Positions 1 to 7,584 of a stretch of 13,044 nt of DNA are shown piece after piece. Within the stretch, counting starts at the first letter, position 1. Each line of letters begins with the position of its first letter. The notes beneath the pieces are model-generated. The model had not been told where the DNA came from and searched no databases. It saw nothing but the letters and a program-made list of their open reading frames with translations. The translations under genes were made by a program, and so were the position numbers. This stretch comes from Caproicibacter sp002399225 (lineage in GTDB: Bacteria; Bacillota; Clostridia; Oscillospirales; Acutalibacteraceae): positions 1 to 13,044 of the forward strand of contig DAIOKN010000040.1 in the NCBI GenBank assembly GCA_036756705.1, read 5' to 3'.

Positions 1-2020
1 CACGCTCCCGCACGGGGAGCGACCCGGCTCGGCGGCGTCATGGTGGACCGGAAAAGCAAATTTCAATCCACGCTCCCGCACGGGGAGCGACGTGGCTTAA
101 TGCCAAATTACCACTTCCAAAAACTATTTCAATCCACGCTCCCGCACGGGGAGCGACTATCGAGGTCAAGCGTCCGCACGGCGCGGTCCGGATTTCAATC
201 CACGCTCCCGCACGGGGAGCGACAACTCCAACACGATATCAACGCCGCCGGATATACCATTTCAATCCACGCTCCCGCACGGGGAGCGACCGTAGGTTTT
301 CATAAAATCACCTTATTTCTATTAGAATTTCAATCCACGCTCCCGCACGGGGAGCGACAGCGATACCTTGAAAAATGGCTGAGGGATGATCGATTTCAAT
401 CCACGCTCCCGCACGGGGAGCGACTTCAAGCGGACCTCACGCAGTTCCGAGCGACGAATATTTCAATCCACGCTCCCGCACGGGGAGCGACCGATGGCCG
501 TCCACCCGGATATTAATCCGTTGCGATTTCAATCCACGCTCCCGCACGGGGAGCGACGGGCCGTGGAATAAGCTACATCGTCCGCGCCGAAAATTTCAAT
601 CCACGCTCCCGCACGGGGAGCGACGCCGCAAGCATTGCCTTTTCCCACAGCTCCAGGCATTTCAATCCACGCTCCCGCACGGGGAGCGACTTCAGAATGA
701 TATAGTCCTCAAACGAGGGGGACATTTCAATCCACGCTCCCGCACGGGGAGCGACAAGTCCTCCGGCCGGAGCGAATTTGTAAATTTCACATTTCAATCC
801 ACGCTCCCGCACGGGGAGCGACAGAATTCCCATAAGCCTCCAGATATACGCCCCACGATTTCAATCCACGCTCCCGCACGGGGAGCGACTTTGAGCGATT
901 GTAAACTTCCATGCGGATATCATCATTTCAATCCACGCTCCCGCACGGGGAGCGACGAATTTGGAACGGCATTAAGGGTGCATTTAAGCCATTTCAATCC
1001 ACGCTCCCGCACGGGGAGCGACCAGAGCTTTTTGAGCGTGTGAAGAAGATGCCAACCATTTCAATCCACGCTCCCGCACGGGGAGCGACTAGCTCCAAAA
1101 TTTCCGGCAAAATTTCCGTAATCATTTCAATCCACGCTCCCGCACGGGGAGCGACCCCGTAATCGTCTGCGGGGTGGCAAGCTCGTAGAATTTCAATCCA
1201 CGCTCCCGCACGGGGAGCGACATCTGGAAGTTCGCCGACGGCCTGATCACGGACGCATTTCAATCCACGCTCCCGCACGGGGAGCGACGGCTTCTGAGAT
1301 TAAAAAGATTGCCGAAAAGTACATTTCAATCCACGCTCCCGCACGGGGAGCGACGAGTGATGCAATTTGTTAAATATTGCCAAAATGATTTCAATCCACG
1401 CTCCCGCACGGGGAGCGACATAGGCCGCCCCGGCGGTACATATTCTATTGGAGATTTCAATCCACGCTCCCGCACGGGGAGCGACTGTCAGCTCCTTTGT
1501 TTCGTTGTGCAGAGCATATGTATTTCAATCCACGCTCCCGCACGGGGAGCGACTCGCCCGGGCGTTTTTCAAGGCAAATAAATAAAAATTTCAATCCACG
1601 CTCCCGCACGGGGAGCGACGGTGTGCGTACTCAAGAAGAAACGTTTAAACTTGATTTCAATCCACGCTCCCGCACGGGGAGCGACGCCATTTGCGGCCTG
1701 CTTCACGACGTTTGCAAGGTATTTCAATCCACGCTCCCGCACGGGGAGCGACTTAAGTTCTTCGTTCATTTGTGATTCCTCCAATAATTTCAATCCACGC
1801 TCCCGCACGGGGAGCGACGCTGCAAACGGTGAATGCTCAATCAGATTTGCGGATTTCAATCCACGCTCCCGCACGGGGAGCGACGGTTCAAAGATATGTG
1901 CGCCTATGGGTTCACGGAGGATTTCAATCCACGCTCCCGCACGGGGAGCGACGTAATCCCGGCCCCGGCCCGGAACGGAACCGCAGCAATTTCAATCCAC
2001 GCTCCCGCACGGGGAGCGAC
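1..2020 (-). CRISPR. Type I-C CRISPR array, 30 full repeats, continues past the left edge
   Basis: Thirty complete 32-base repeats and 23 bases of one more (1-23) alternate with 30 spacers of 33-36 bases. Full repeats start at 60, 126, 192, 259, 327 and so on up to 1989-2020. By eye all are identical. In the crRNA sense (minus strand) the repeat begins GTCGCTCCCC and ends GTGGATTGAAAT. It folds into a 7-bp stem (CGCTCCC/GGGAGCG) with a CGTGC loop. Cleavage at the 3' base of this stem would leave an 11-nt 5' handle, TGGATTGAAAT, as known for Cas5c/Cas5d processing. Orientation follows from the ATTGAAA end, from the cas genes pointing the same way, and from the leader beside cas2, so the newest spacer should be 1953-1988. 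The absence of repeat decay suggests that the old end lies well outside the window. No spacer was seen to match elsewhere in the window. Confidence 0.99.
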
Positions 2021-2097
2021 AGCAAAAATGCATTAATAGTAAGTAAAAAAGCTGTGATACATATACCAATTTGCACAATAGATCTGTTCTGTTTTGT

Positions 2098-2140
2098 AGC
2101 GGGACCTATATATTTTCTTAAAAAATATATAAGTTCCGCT
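2098..2140. repeat. 19-bp imperfect palindrome in the CRISPR leader
   Basis: The arms 2098-2116 and 2122-2140 pair over 19 positions with two mismatches around a 5-base loop. The ends are AGCGG/CCGCT and the core is TATATATTTT against AAAATATATA. In plus-strand RNA one mismatch becomes a G-U pair, and the stem is followed by TTTTCTTTT from 2140. It could therefore stop antisense transcription leaving the array toward cas2. On the minus strand no T-run follows, so it is not a cas terminator in that direction. It could also be a protein-binding or cruciform site. The palindrome is seen directly; its roles are inference. Confidence 0.6.
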
Positions 2141-2146
2141 TTTCTT

Positions 2147-2195
2147 TTGGTGCGAAGGTTCCCGGAAAATCATGTGTGCTTTGGGTTCGCACCAA
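2147..2195. repeat. 10-bp perfect inverted repeat just after cas2
   Basis: TTGGTGCGAA (2147-2156) and TTCGCACCAA (2186-2195) are perfect inverted arms separated by 29 bases. The right arm ends 12 bases from the cas2 stop codon. Neither strand shows a T-run directly after the stem, so it is not a classic terminator. It could be the operator of a dimeric protein, an mRNA-stabilising 3' stem for the cas transcript, or part of the adaptation signal in the leader. Confidence 0.5.
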
Positions 2196-2207
2196 TTTAT
2201 TAGTCTA

Positions 2208-2498
2208 CTATACAATCAACGGATCCTGCACGTCAAAAGACGGTTTGGCACCAAAATGTTCAACTTTGGTCTTATAATTATTTCCCAGGTAGTAAAACCG
2301 CAGGCTGTCTTTTTGGGGGTCAATGATTTGTTTCAGCTTGTGCTTCACGGTGCAGCATAAAGCGGCATCCATGACACATTCAAAAACGGAATTCTGCACT
2401 CTTTGTCCATAGTTGACGCAGACTTTGGCAACTTTTCGCAGCCGCCTTTTTCCGGCGCTGGTTTCCGTATTGACATCATAGGTGATTAAAACCAACAT
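2208..2498 (-). CDS. cas2: CRISPR-associated protein Cas2 (type I-C)
   Basis: Cas2 is the small ferredoxin-fold partner of Cas1 in the integrase complex that inserts new spacers at the leader end of the array. The 96-residue protein begins MLVLITYDVNTET, the standard opening of Cas2, with the conserved Asp at position 8 after the first beta strand. GKRRLRKVAKVC and GQRVQNSVFEC follow, as in type I-C relatives. The ATG at 2498 is preferred over an in-frame GTG at 2507, because AGGTG lies 6 bases before the ATG, overlapping the end of cas1. It is the last gene of the operon, directly before the leader. Length is normal. Confidence 0.97.
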   Translation of the reverse strand: MLVLITYDVNTETSAGKRRLRKVAKVCVNYGQRVQNSVFECVMDAALCCTVKHKLKQIIDPQKDSLRFYYLGNNYKTKVEHFGAKPSFDVQDPLIV

Positions 2499-2507
2499 AA
2501 GAGTCAC

Positions 2508-3539
2508 CTACTTCCATAAAAACGGCGGATAGGCATTGAGATCTCCACGAAGAAAACGGGCCAGTAAAAGTGCCTGCACATACGGAACCAGTCCCCATTC
2601 CATTTTTTCCCCAAGCATTGGATGGGTGATCTTTTCCTGCTTCTTTTTCTGCCATGCGGTTAAAACAGCCTTGCGTGTGTTGTCATCCATCAAAACAGCT
2701 CCGTCCTCTTTTTTTAAGAAGCCTTTGGCGGCAACCCGGCGGGTATTAATCAAGGTCAGCACAAAGCGATCCGCCAGAACCGAGCGGAATTCTTCCATCA
2801 GATCCAGCGCAAGGGAAAGTCTGCCAGGCCGGTCGCGGTGAAGAAACCCCGCGTATGGGTCAAGTCCCACCGACTCCAGAGCCGAGGCAGTATCATGCAT
2901 CAGCAATGTGTACACAAATGAAATCAATGCGTTGACATTGTCCATCGGCGGGCGCCGATTCCTTTCGTGAAAAGAGAAGCTCTCTTTCTGTGTCAGGATC
3001 AGATCATCCAAAACGGAGAAATAACTGACTGCGGCTTTCCCTTCGATTCCGCGGATCTCCTCCAGCGATACGGCCGACTGAAGCATTTTCAGTGATTTTG
3101 CGATAGAATCAGAAGCGTGTCTTAACTTTTTAAAATCCAAGCGCATGGCATAGTCTCGAATCGCCCGTTCAATCACCCAACGCGAGTTAAAAAGCTTCCC
3201 GGTAATCATGTTCTTTGCAATTGCCGCACTGCGCTTCTCATTGTCAGACACCCGGTACTGTTCTTTTCGCAGCAGGATGTTCCCTTGTTCCGACCCGCAG
3301 ACGCGGGCCAAAAATCGTCCGTGCATCGTCAGAAACGTGAGAGCAATGCCGCGTTCGGCACAGGCCCCCATCAAGGCCGGGCTGGCGCCCGTATACCCGA
3401 AGGCAACGATTCCATCCAGATTGTGCAGCGGGATCCGGCGGAGTTCATCCCCGCCTTTTTGGATCACCACATTTTCTCCGTCCAGAGACAGATAGGCGTC
3501 AGGAGTGATCACATACAGTGTATTTCCCAGAATTCTCAT
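2508..3539 (-). CDS. cas1: CRISPR-associated endonuclease/integrase Cas1 (type I-C)
   Basis: Cas1 is the metal-dependent integrase that, with Cas2, joins prespacers to the leader-repeat junction. The 343-residue length is usual. The N-terminal beta domain starts MRILGNTLYV. Expected metal ligands are present: Glu166 in GIEGKAA, His234 in GFLHRDRPG, and Asp246 in ALDLMEEFR, with Glu249/250 beside it. RNRRPPMDNVNALISF (about 193-208) is another family signature. The start is supported by GGAGG 7 bases upstream, and the ATG overlaps the cas4 stop as ATGA, so translation is probably coupled. No frameshift or missing catalytic residue was seen, so adaptation should be functional. Confidence 0.98.
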   Translation of the reverse strand: MRILGNTLYVITPDAYLSLDGENVVIQKGGDELRRIPLHNLDGIVAFGYTGASPALMGACAERGIALTFLTMHGRFLARVCGSEQGNILLRKEQYRVSDNEKRSAAIAKNMITGKLFNSRWVIERAIRDYAMRLDFKKLRHASDSIAKSLKMLQSAVSLEEIRGIEGKAAVSYFSVLDDLILTQKESFSFHERNRRPPMDNVNALISFVYTLLMHDTASALESVGLDPYAGFLHRDRPGRLSLALDLMEEFRSVLADRFVLTLINTRRVAAKGFLKKEDGAVLMDDNTRKAVLTAWQKKKQEKITHPMLGEKMEWGLVPYVQALLLARFLRGDLNAYPPFLWK

Positions 3540-4201
3540 GGAACTTCCTCCAGCCGTTTATGAATATAGTCGGCGGCGGAACCTGTACGGTACAAGCGCG
3601 GCAGACAAAGATTCTTTAGGGAACAGGCATTGCAGCTTTTGGTCGGCTTGACGCGAGGGGTATACCGCCGCCGGTACAGCTCATGCATTTCCGAAAGCAT
3701 CCCGCGCACTTCAGTGCGCAGAGCTTCATTGAGAGGCACCGCTGCCCGCCGGGCTGTTTCTCCATAATACAGACAGGCCTTCGGAATGCGGCCGCACAGC
3801 AGCATTTCCTCCAGACACATGGCCTGGCAGCAGAGCTGAAGCCGGTCGGCATCCGATTTCTTCGGCTCCCCGCGCTTGTATTCCACGGGCATAGGGAGCC
3901 ACTTCCCTTCCCTGCCGAAAATTGGCACGCCTGCTTCAGATGCGTGGAATTCAACCACATCACAGATCCCGCTGACTCCAAGAGTTTTAGACGACACAGC
4001 TATTCCCCGGGAAAGGATCAAATCTCCGCGTTTTTCTTCGGAAAACGGGTTGTGCGCGTTGTCGTGAAGAATCCGTCCTTCCGCCGTGCGCAGATTTTCA
4101 TTCCACTGCTGTTCAATATGGATCAGGGCCCACTGTCGGCGGCAGAAAGCAAAATGCTGAATTCCTGCCAGATTAAGAAATTCTTCTTCCGGATATTCCA
4201 T
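3536..4201 (-). CDS. cas4: CRISPR-associated exonuclease Cas4 (type I-C)
   Basis: Cas4 is a RecB-like nuclease with an iron-sulphur cluster. With Cas1-Cas2 it trims prespacers and selects those with a correct PAM. In this 221-residue protein the four cluster cysteines are Cys20 (HFAFCRRQW), Cys190, Cys193 and Cys199 (CNAC...LC near the C terminus). Nuclease residues appear as His46 (ILHDNAH), Asp81 (GICDVVEF) and the Glu107-Tyr-Lys109 motif (VEYKRGEPKKSDADR). The opening NLAGIQHFAFCRRQWALIHI is typical of the family. The start lies 2 bases beyond the cas7 stop with no clear ribosome binding site, suggesting translational coupling to cas7. Confidence 0.97.
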   Translation of the reverse strand: MEYPEEEFLNLAGIQHFAFCRRQWALIHIEQQWNENLRTAEGRILHDNAHNPFSEEKRGDLILSRGIAVSSKTLGVSGICDVVEFHASEAGVPIFGREGKWLPMPVEYKRGEPKKSDADRLQLCCQAMCLEEMLLCGRIPKACLYYGETARRAAVPLNEALRTEVRGMLSEMHELYRRRYTPRVKPTKSCNACSLKNLCLPRLYRTGSAADYIHKRLEEVP

Positions 4202-4203
4202 CG

Positions 4204-5097
4204 TTAAATCATTCGGGTGCAGGTGACCCCGCCGGGCAGATTTTCAGAATGGACCGCCACCGCATAATCGGAATAACGTCTCGCCGGAGCGGACTTGTCT
4301 TTCCGCTCGACGGTCACGGTATCGAACAGCCGATAAGCCGGAGCGTTTCCCAGCTCGCTGTCATGGCGGAAAACGATCAGTTCGCGCACCGACATCTTTC
4401 CGCGCGCAGCGGAACGGTCATTTTCGAACATATTGAGGATCGCCTGCCACAGCAGGGCGAGGTCGTCGTCTGAAAATCCGGTGATCCGGCGCGCCAGGTT
4501 GGCGGAGACAAAACCTTCCGCACGGTACAGCGCATAGGGGACGATATATTTGCGTCCCATCTCCGTGCCCTTTTTCTGCGCGTCTTCCTCGGTGGTGATG
4601 GCAACCCGCGTGATCGTGATTTCCTGGGGGACAATCGGATCAATGCTTTGAGCGAAACCAATCTGCACCGGGCCGCGCACCTGCCCGCAGTTCAGCGCCG
4701 CCTTGACAAAAGTCGTCATTACCGCGCCGAATGTGCGGATATCGTAATAGTCCTTGCACATGAAATCCCGGATCTGCCGGTCGATGTCCGGGTTATCTTT
4801 TTTGCTGACCTTGCCGTTCTTGTCCGGCTTGACGCCCAGTGCATCATAGGCCCTCTGGTCCGCCGTGTTCAGCGGGACGGTATCTTTGATGTAAATACGG
4901 TAGCCCGGCTGATCTTCCTTGACGGTCTCCACATAGTTGCGGATCTTCCGCTTGAGGCAGACATCCGTGACGATACCCCGACCGGTTTCCGGATCGATGC
5001 GCGGCATGTTGCCCGCGTCCGGATCTCCGTTCGGATTCCCGTTTTCCACATCGAAAAGGATTACGAACTCATATCTGTTTTGAATCGGGTCTGCCAT
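4204..5097 (-). CDS. cas7: Cascade backbone protein Cas7 (Csd2 family, type I-C)
   Basis: Cas7 polymerises along the crRNA spacer to form the helical backbone of the type I-C surveillance complex. The 297-residue protein has the Csd2/Csh2 hallmark FDVENGNPNGDPDAGNMPR at about residues 15-33. Further signatures are DIRTFGAVM, GQVRGPVQIGFAQSIDPIVP and EITITR, followed by GTEMGRKYIVPYALYR. GGAGGAGG lies upstream of the ATG. Only 3 bases separate it from the cas8c stop, so it is in the same transcript. Length and motifs are normal for the family. Confidence 0.98.
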   Translation of the reverse strand: MADPIQNRYEFVILFDVENGNPNGDPDAGNMPRIDPETGRGIVTDVCLKRKIRNYVETVKEDQPGYRIYIKDTVPLNTADQRAYDALGVKPDKNGKVSKKDNPDIDRQIRDFMCKDYYDIRTFGAVMTTFVKAALNCGQVRGPVQIGFAQSIDPIVPQEITITRVAITTEEDAQKKGTEMGRKYIVPYALYRAEGFVSANLARRITGFSDDDLALLWQAILNMFENDRSAARGKMSVRELIVFRHDSELGNAPAYRLFDTVTVERKDKSAPARRYSDYAVAVHSENLPGGVTCTRMI

Positions 5098-5100
5098 TTT

Positions 5101-5502
5101 TTATTCCTCCTCCGTATTTTTTCTGTCTGCTCTCGGGGTAAAAAAGTCCTGCACCTGATGATAATAGCCAAGAATAAAGATAGATTGGTCGTTCAGCAGA
5201 AGGTGGGACGGGAATGGGTCGTCCTCGAGATCCAGCTTGTCCATCAGGCCGCCGACCAGCTTTTCGTCATGGATTTCAATGCCCTTGCCGTTTTCCATCT
5301 TTCTTAGTTTTGCAAGGTGATTTTCATAAAGTTTGAAAAGTGTGGGAAACACATTGCCCGGTGTGGCGCAGGCCGATGTAAAATAGCGGTCTTTGACGGT
5401 GGAGTTGATGCCCGGATTGGCATCTCTCTGCGTTTTTTCCAGTGCGGCGAAAAGGCGCCCCAAAACGTAAGCACGGTTTTTGCTGTCAGGATTCAATGAC
5501 AC
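5101..5502 (-). CDS. cas11c: Small subunit Cas11c from an internal start in cas8c
   Basis: Type I-C systems lack a separate small-subunit gene. In studied members Cas11c is made from an internal translation start near the 3' end of cas8c and joins Cascade along the non-target strand. Here an in-frame GTG at 5502-5500 (Cas8c codon 465) follows a perfect AAGGAGGT by 7 bases. It is the strongest ribosome binding site I noticed in the operon. The product would be 133 residues starting (M)SLNPDSKNRAYVLGRLFAAL, predicted mainly helical, a size that fits known Cas11c. The identical frame means the protein equals the Cas8c C-terminal domain. The sequence signal is seen directly; the identity follows from known type I-C biology. 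Confidence 0.85.
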   Translation of the reverse strand: MSLNPDSKNRAYVLGRLFAALEKTQRDANPGINSTVKDRYFTSACATPGNVFPTLFKLYENHLAKLRKMENGKGIEIHDEKLVGGLMDKLDLEDDPFPSHLLLNDQSIFILGYYHQVQDFFTPRADRKNTEEE

Positions 5503-6894
5503 GGTGAGTACCTCCTTATCAATTTGATGGTCCGGCGTCCGCAGCAAACAGGCTTTCAGAATTGCCGCGCGGCCACGGGTGATTTTCCGCGTGTGACGGT
5601 CGGCGTCGTCTTGTTCGGCGCGGATACGGAGCAGGACTGCGTTCTGCAGAGCCCGCGGATACGGCTGTCCCATCAGAATGGAATACAGCACCTCTCCGCT
5701 CATCAGCGGGGAAGATGAGGAATCGCTCGCATTCGGATTGACCGTCTCACGCAGCAGCCAGTAAAGAGTCAGATAGGGAAAATCCTGCGGGGCATGTACA
5801 ATTTCCAGATCTTCGTAATGCCGGTTGATGTGTTTGATAAAATGGCCGAAGCTGTCGTGCAGAAAGAAGCGCACCGAAAGCCGCGCCGCGTTCGGCGAAA
5901 GGCCGAGAATATAAAACGGCGTTTCCGGTTCGACGTCTTCGGCGATCGGCCTGCCGTCCTCAACGCGCTTCATGATGCTGCTCAGCAGATTGTTCTGATC
6001 TTCATTCTGGGGGCTGAGCATGGCGGAAAGAATATTCCGATAAACAGGCTTGCCGTTTTCCGCCCAAAAGACTACGGTGGTGTCTCCGGCCTTGATTCGA
6101 TGTTCCCGGTCGGCAAGAAGATGGTTCAGGGCGGTGGTATAGGCGAAAGCGGCGTATTTTCCGACCGGCGCGTTAAGCCCTTGTTCTTTATCGTGGCCGT
6201 AAGATTCATAAGCGGGTGAATTAAAACTGATTAGGCTGGCTCCCGCCGTCTGGGCACCGGTCACGCCCTTGATTTTAGCGTGAAGAATTGCCACCGGTTC
6301 CTCTTTGCCGGTGACGAGGCATGTCATTCGTCTGCCCTGGTCCAGAGACTTACGGTATGCTTCCCAGGCATGACAGAGTTCCGGATCGTCCTGTGCAAAT
6401 TCACCGCCGTCAATCATAAAAATACAGTTTCCGCCGGCTAAGACCTGTTCTTCCCGTTCCCGGAAAGCGGCGTTTGACTCCGCGGTAAGAGGATTCCAGG
6501 AGCGGAAAAAACCGGTCACTGCCCTTGCCGCCGGGCTAGACGCGCCGTCCAGAATTTTTAGATGCAGATCTCGGCTCGCGGTAAAGCAGCGCAGCGAGCG
6601 TTTCGGCTTGCCCTTTTGATCCAGTCCCAAAAAATAAGTGGAGTTATCGCACAGAAAATTCGGTAGGATCCCGACCGCCCGCGTCACGGGCTCCGGCACA
6701 ATCATTCCCTTTGGAACCTCCACTGTCTTTTTTCCGCGCTGCTCTTCTTGCTTCAGCGGCAGAAAATTCAAAAGTTTCCCTGATTCCGACAGATTCAGCG
6801 CAAAGGAAACCTTCGCAGCGGCATAGCCCGGCTTGGGAAGTCTGCCGTCCTTCGCAAGAATTTCATAATACCGCGTCAGCGCCTGTAAAATCAT
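5101..6894 (-). CDS. cas8c: Cascade large subunit Cas8c (Csd1 family)
   Basis: Cas8c is the type I-C large subunit, responsible for PAM recognition and Cas3 recruitment. The 597-residue protein begins MILQALTRYYEILAKDGRLP, the typical Csd1 opening. NLSESGKLLNFLPL, FLCDNSTYFLGLDQKGKPKR and ALNHLLADREHRIKAGDTTV are further family-like segments. The C-terminal LGYYHQVQDFF is also characteristic. The start at 6894 is chosen over an in-frame site 33 bases upstream because AGGTG precedes it by 5 bases and its ATG overlaps the cas5c stop as ATGA. Its last 133 codons also form a nested reading frame for the small subunit (see cas11c). Confidence 0.97.
   Translation of the reverse strand: MILQALTRYYEILAKDGRLPKPGYAAAKVSFALNLSESGKLLNFLPLKQEEQRGKKTVEVPKGMIVPEPVTRAVGILPNFLCDNSTYFLGLDQKGKPKRSLRCFTASRDLHLKILDGASSPAARAVTGFFRSWNPLTAESNAAFREREEQVLAGGNCIFMIDGGEFAQDDPELCHAWEAYRKSLDQGRRMTCLVTGKEEPVAILHAKIKGVTGAQTAGASLISFNSPAYESYGHDKEQGLNAPVGKYAAFAYTTALNHLLADREHRIKAGDTTVVFWAENGKPVYRNILSAMLSPQNEDQNNLLSSIMKRVEDGRPIAEDVEPETPFYILGLSPNAARLSVRFFLHDSFGHFIKHINRHYEDLEIVHAPQDFPYLTLYWLLRETVNPNASDSSSSPLMSGEVLYSILMGQPYPRALQNAVLLRIRAEQDDADRHTRKITRGRAAILKACLLRTPDHQIDKEVLTVSLNPDSKNRAYVLGRLFAALEKTQRDANPGINSTVKDRYFTSACATPGNVFPTLFKLYENHLAKLRKMENGKGIEIHDEKLVGGLMDKLDLEDDPFPSHLLLNDQSIFILGYYHQVQDFFTPRADRKNTEEE
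5510..5517 (-). promoter_or_regulatory. Internal ribosome binding site for cas11c
   Basis: AAGGAGGT on the minus strand, 7 bases before the GTG at 5502, lies within the cas8c coding sequence (codons for the residues KEVL). Such a full match to anti-16S rRNA with ideal spacing inside a gene is unlikely to be chance, and it decides the Cas11c start. Confidence 0.85.
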
Positions 6895-7550
6895 CGTTTC
6901 ACCTCGCTTCCCGTGACGGGAATGCATCCGTTATGCATCACCGCGCGGAAAAACATCGGCCGGATGTTTTCCCGGTCGGAATAGTCCATGTCATACAGCA
7001 TGTAGCCGAGATCCCGGTCGCCCATGTTTTCCGGCGCGGTCGGAACCGATTCGCTTTCAAACAAGCGGAACGACGCCGAAAATTCCCGGCACCCAAAACA
7101 CGGCTGGTGAAAGCACTGCCCTTGTTTCAGCCTGCGCATCAGAATGGCATAGTGCTTTTCTTCGGAGTCGCGTTCGCCGCCTTTTCCCGTCAGCTCAAAA
7201 TGAGCTTCAATGACATACCGAACATCGCGCAGCAGCAGGGAAGCCCGCTGCTGAATGACGGTGGGCGTATATAAATACGGTACTTTTTCTCCATTCAGGG
7301 CGGCAAGGCCGTCGCCGCGCGGCAGTTTTTCAGAAACTTCGTTTCGCCGGATGTTAGCAAACCGGATCGGGTTGCAGACATAGAGTCGGTCGATCCTGTA
7401 CCGGATCTCCGGCTTCCAGTAGACTGCTTCCAAGATGCCCCGCGCAGCCGACGGAGTCATCACGTCATAGGAGACGCGTTCGGCTTTCATTTCAGGACGG
7501 CAGAAGAGGGCCAGCGGCCCCCAGACTTCGACTTTTACTCCATAGCCCAT
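6891..7550 (-). CDS. cas5c: crRNA endonuclease and Cascade subunit Cas5c (Cas5d)
   Basis: In type I-C systems, which lack Cas6, Cas5c cuts the pre-crRNA at the repeat stem and stays bound to the 5' handle. The 219-residue protein begins MGYGVKVEVWGPLALFCRPE, the usual opening. TPSAARGILEAVYWKPEI contains Tyr44, the likely equivalent of the catalytic tyrosine. NPIRFANIRRNEV follows, then EKHYAILMRR with a Lys132-His133 pair that may be the other active-site residues. GQCFHQPCFGCREFSA is a strong family signature. The start at 7550 is preferred because GGAG lies 6 bases upstream. A longer frame reaching 7742 overlaps cas3 and has no family-like N terminus. It ends in the ATGA that opens cas8c. 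Confidence 0.97.
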   Translation of the reverse strand: MGYGVKVEVWGPLALFCRPEMKAERVSYDVMTPSAARGILEAVYWKPEIRYRIDRLYVCNPIRFANIRRNEVSEKLPRGDGLAALNGEKVPYLYTPTVIQQRASLLLRDVRYVIEAHFELTGKGGERDSEEKHYAILMRRLKQGQCFHQPCFGCREFSASFRLFESESVPTAPENMGDRDLGYMLYDMDYSDRENIRPMFFRAVMHNGCIPVTGSEVKR

Positions 7551-7584
7551 AAAAAGCTCCTCTCTCCCTTTCTCTTTCAAGCCT

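Larger units (their letters stand above)
2021..2207 (-). promoter_or_regulatory. CRISPR leader between cas2 and the first repeat
   Basis: This 187-base AT-rich stretch lies between the cas2 stop codon and the leader-proximal repeat, where type I-C leaders sit. It should hold the pre-crRNA promoter and the signals for spacer insertion. I could not assign a clean -35/-10 pair on the minus strand. The part nearest the array (2021-2097) is AT-rich, with short A/T runs. Two inverted repeats fill the distal part (2098-2140 and 2147-2195). No ORF of interest is present. Confidence 0.8.

Noticed and set aside
40..1956. Long open frames across the array with repeated peptides such as FQSTLPHGER, SIHAPARGAT and VAPRAGAWIE
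   Set aside because: They are translations of the 32-base CRISPR repeat in different frames and have no independent coding evidence.
2147..2195. The inverted repeat after cas2 as a rho-independent terminator of the cas operon
   Set aside because: No T-run follows the stem on the minus strand, and the loop of 29 bases is too long for a classic terminator.
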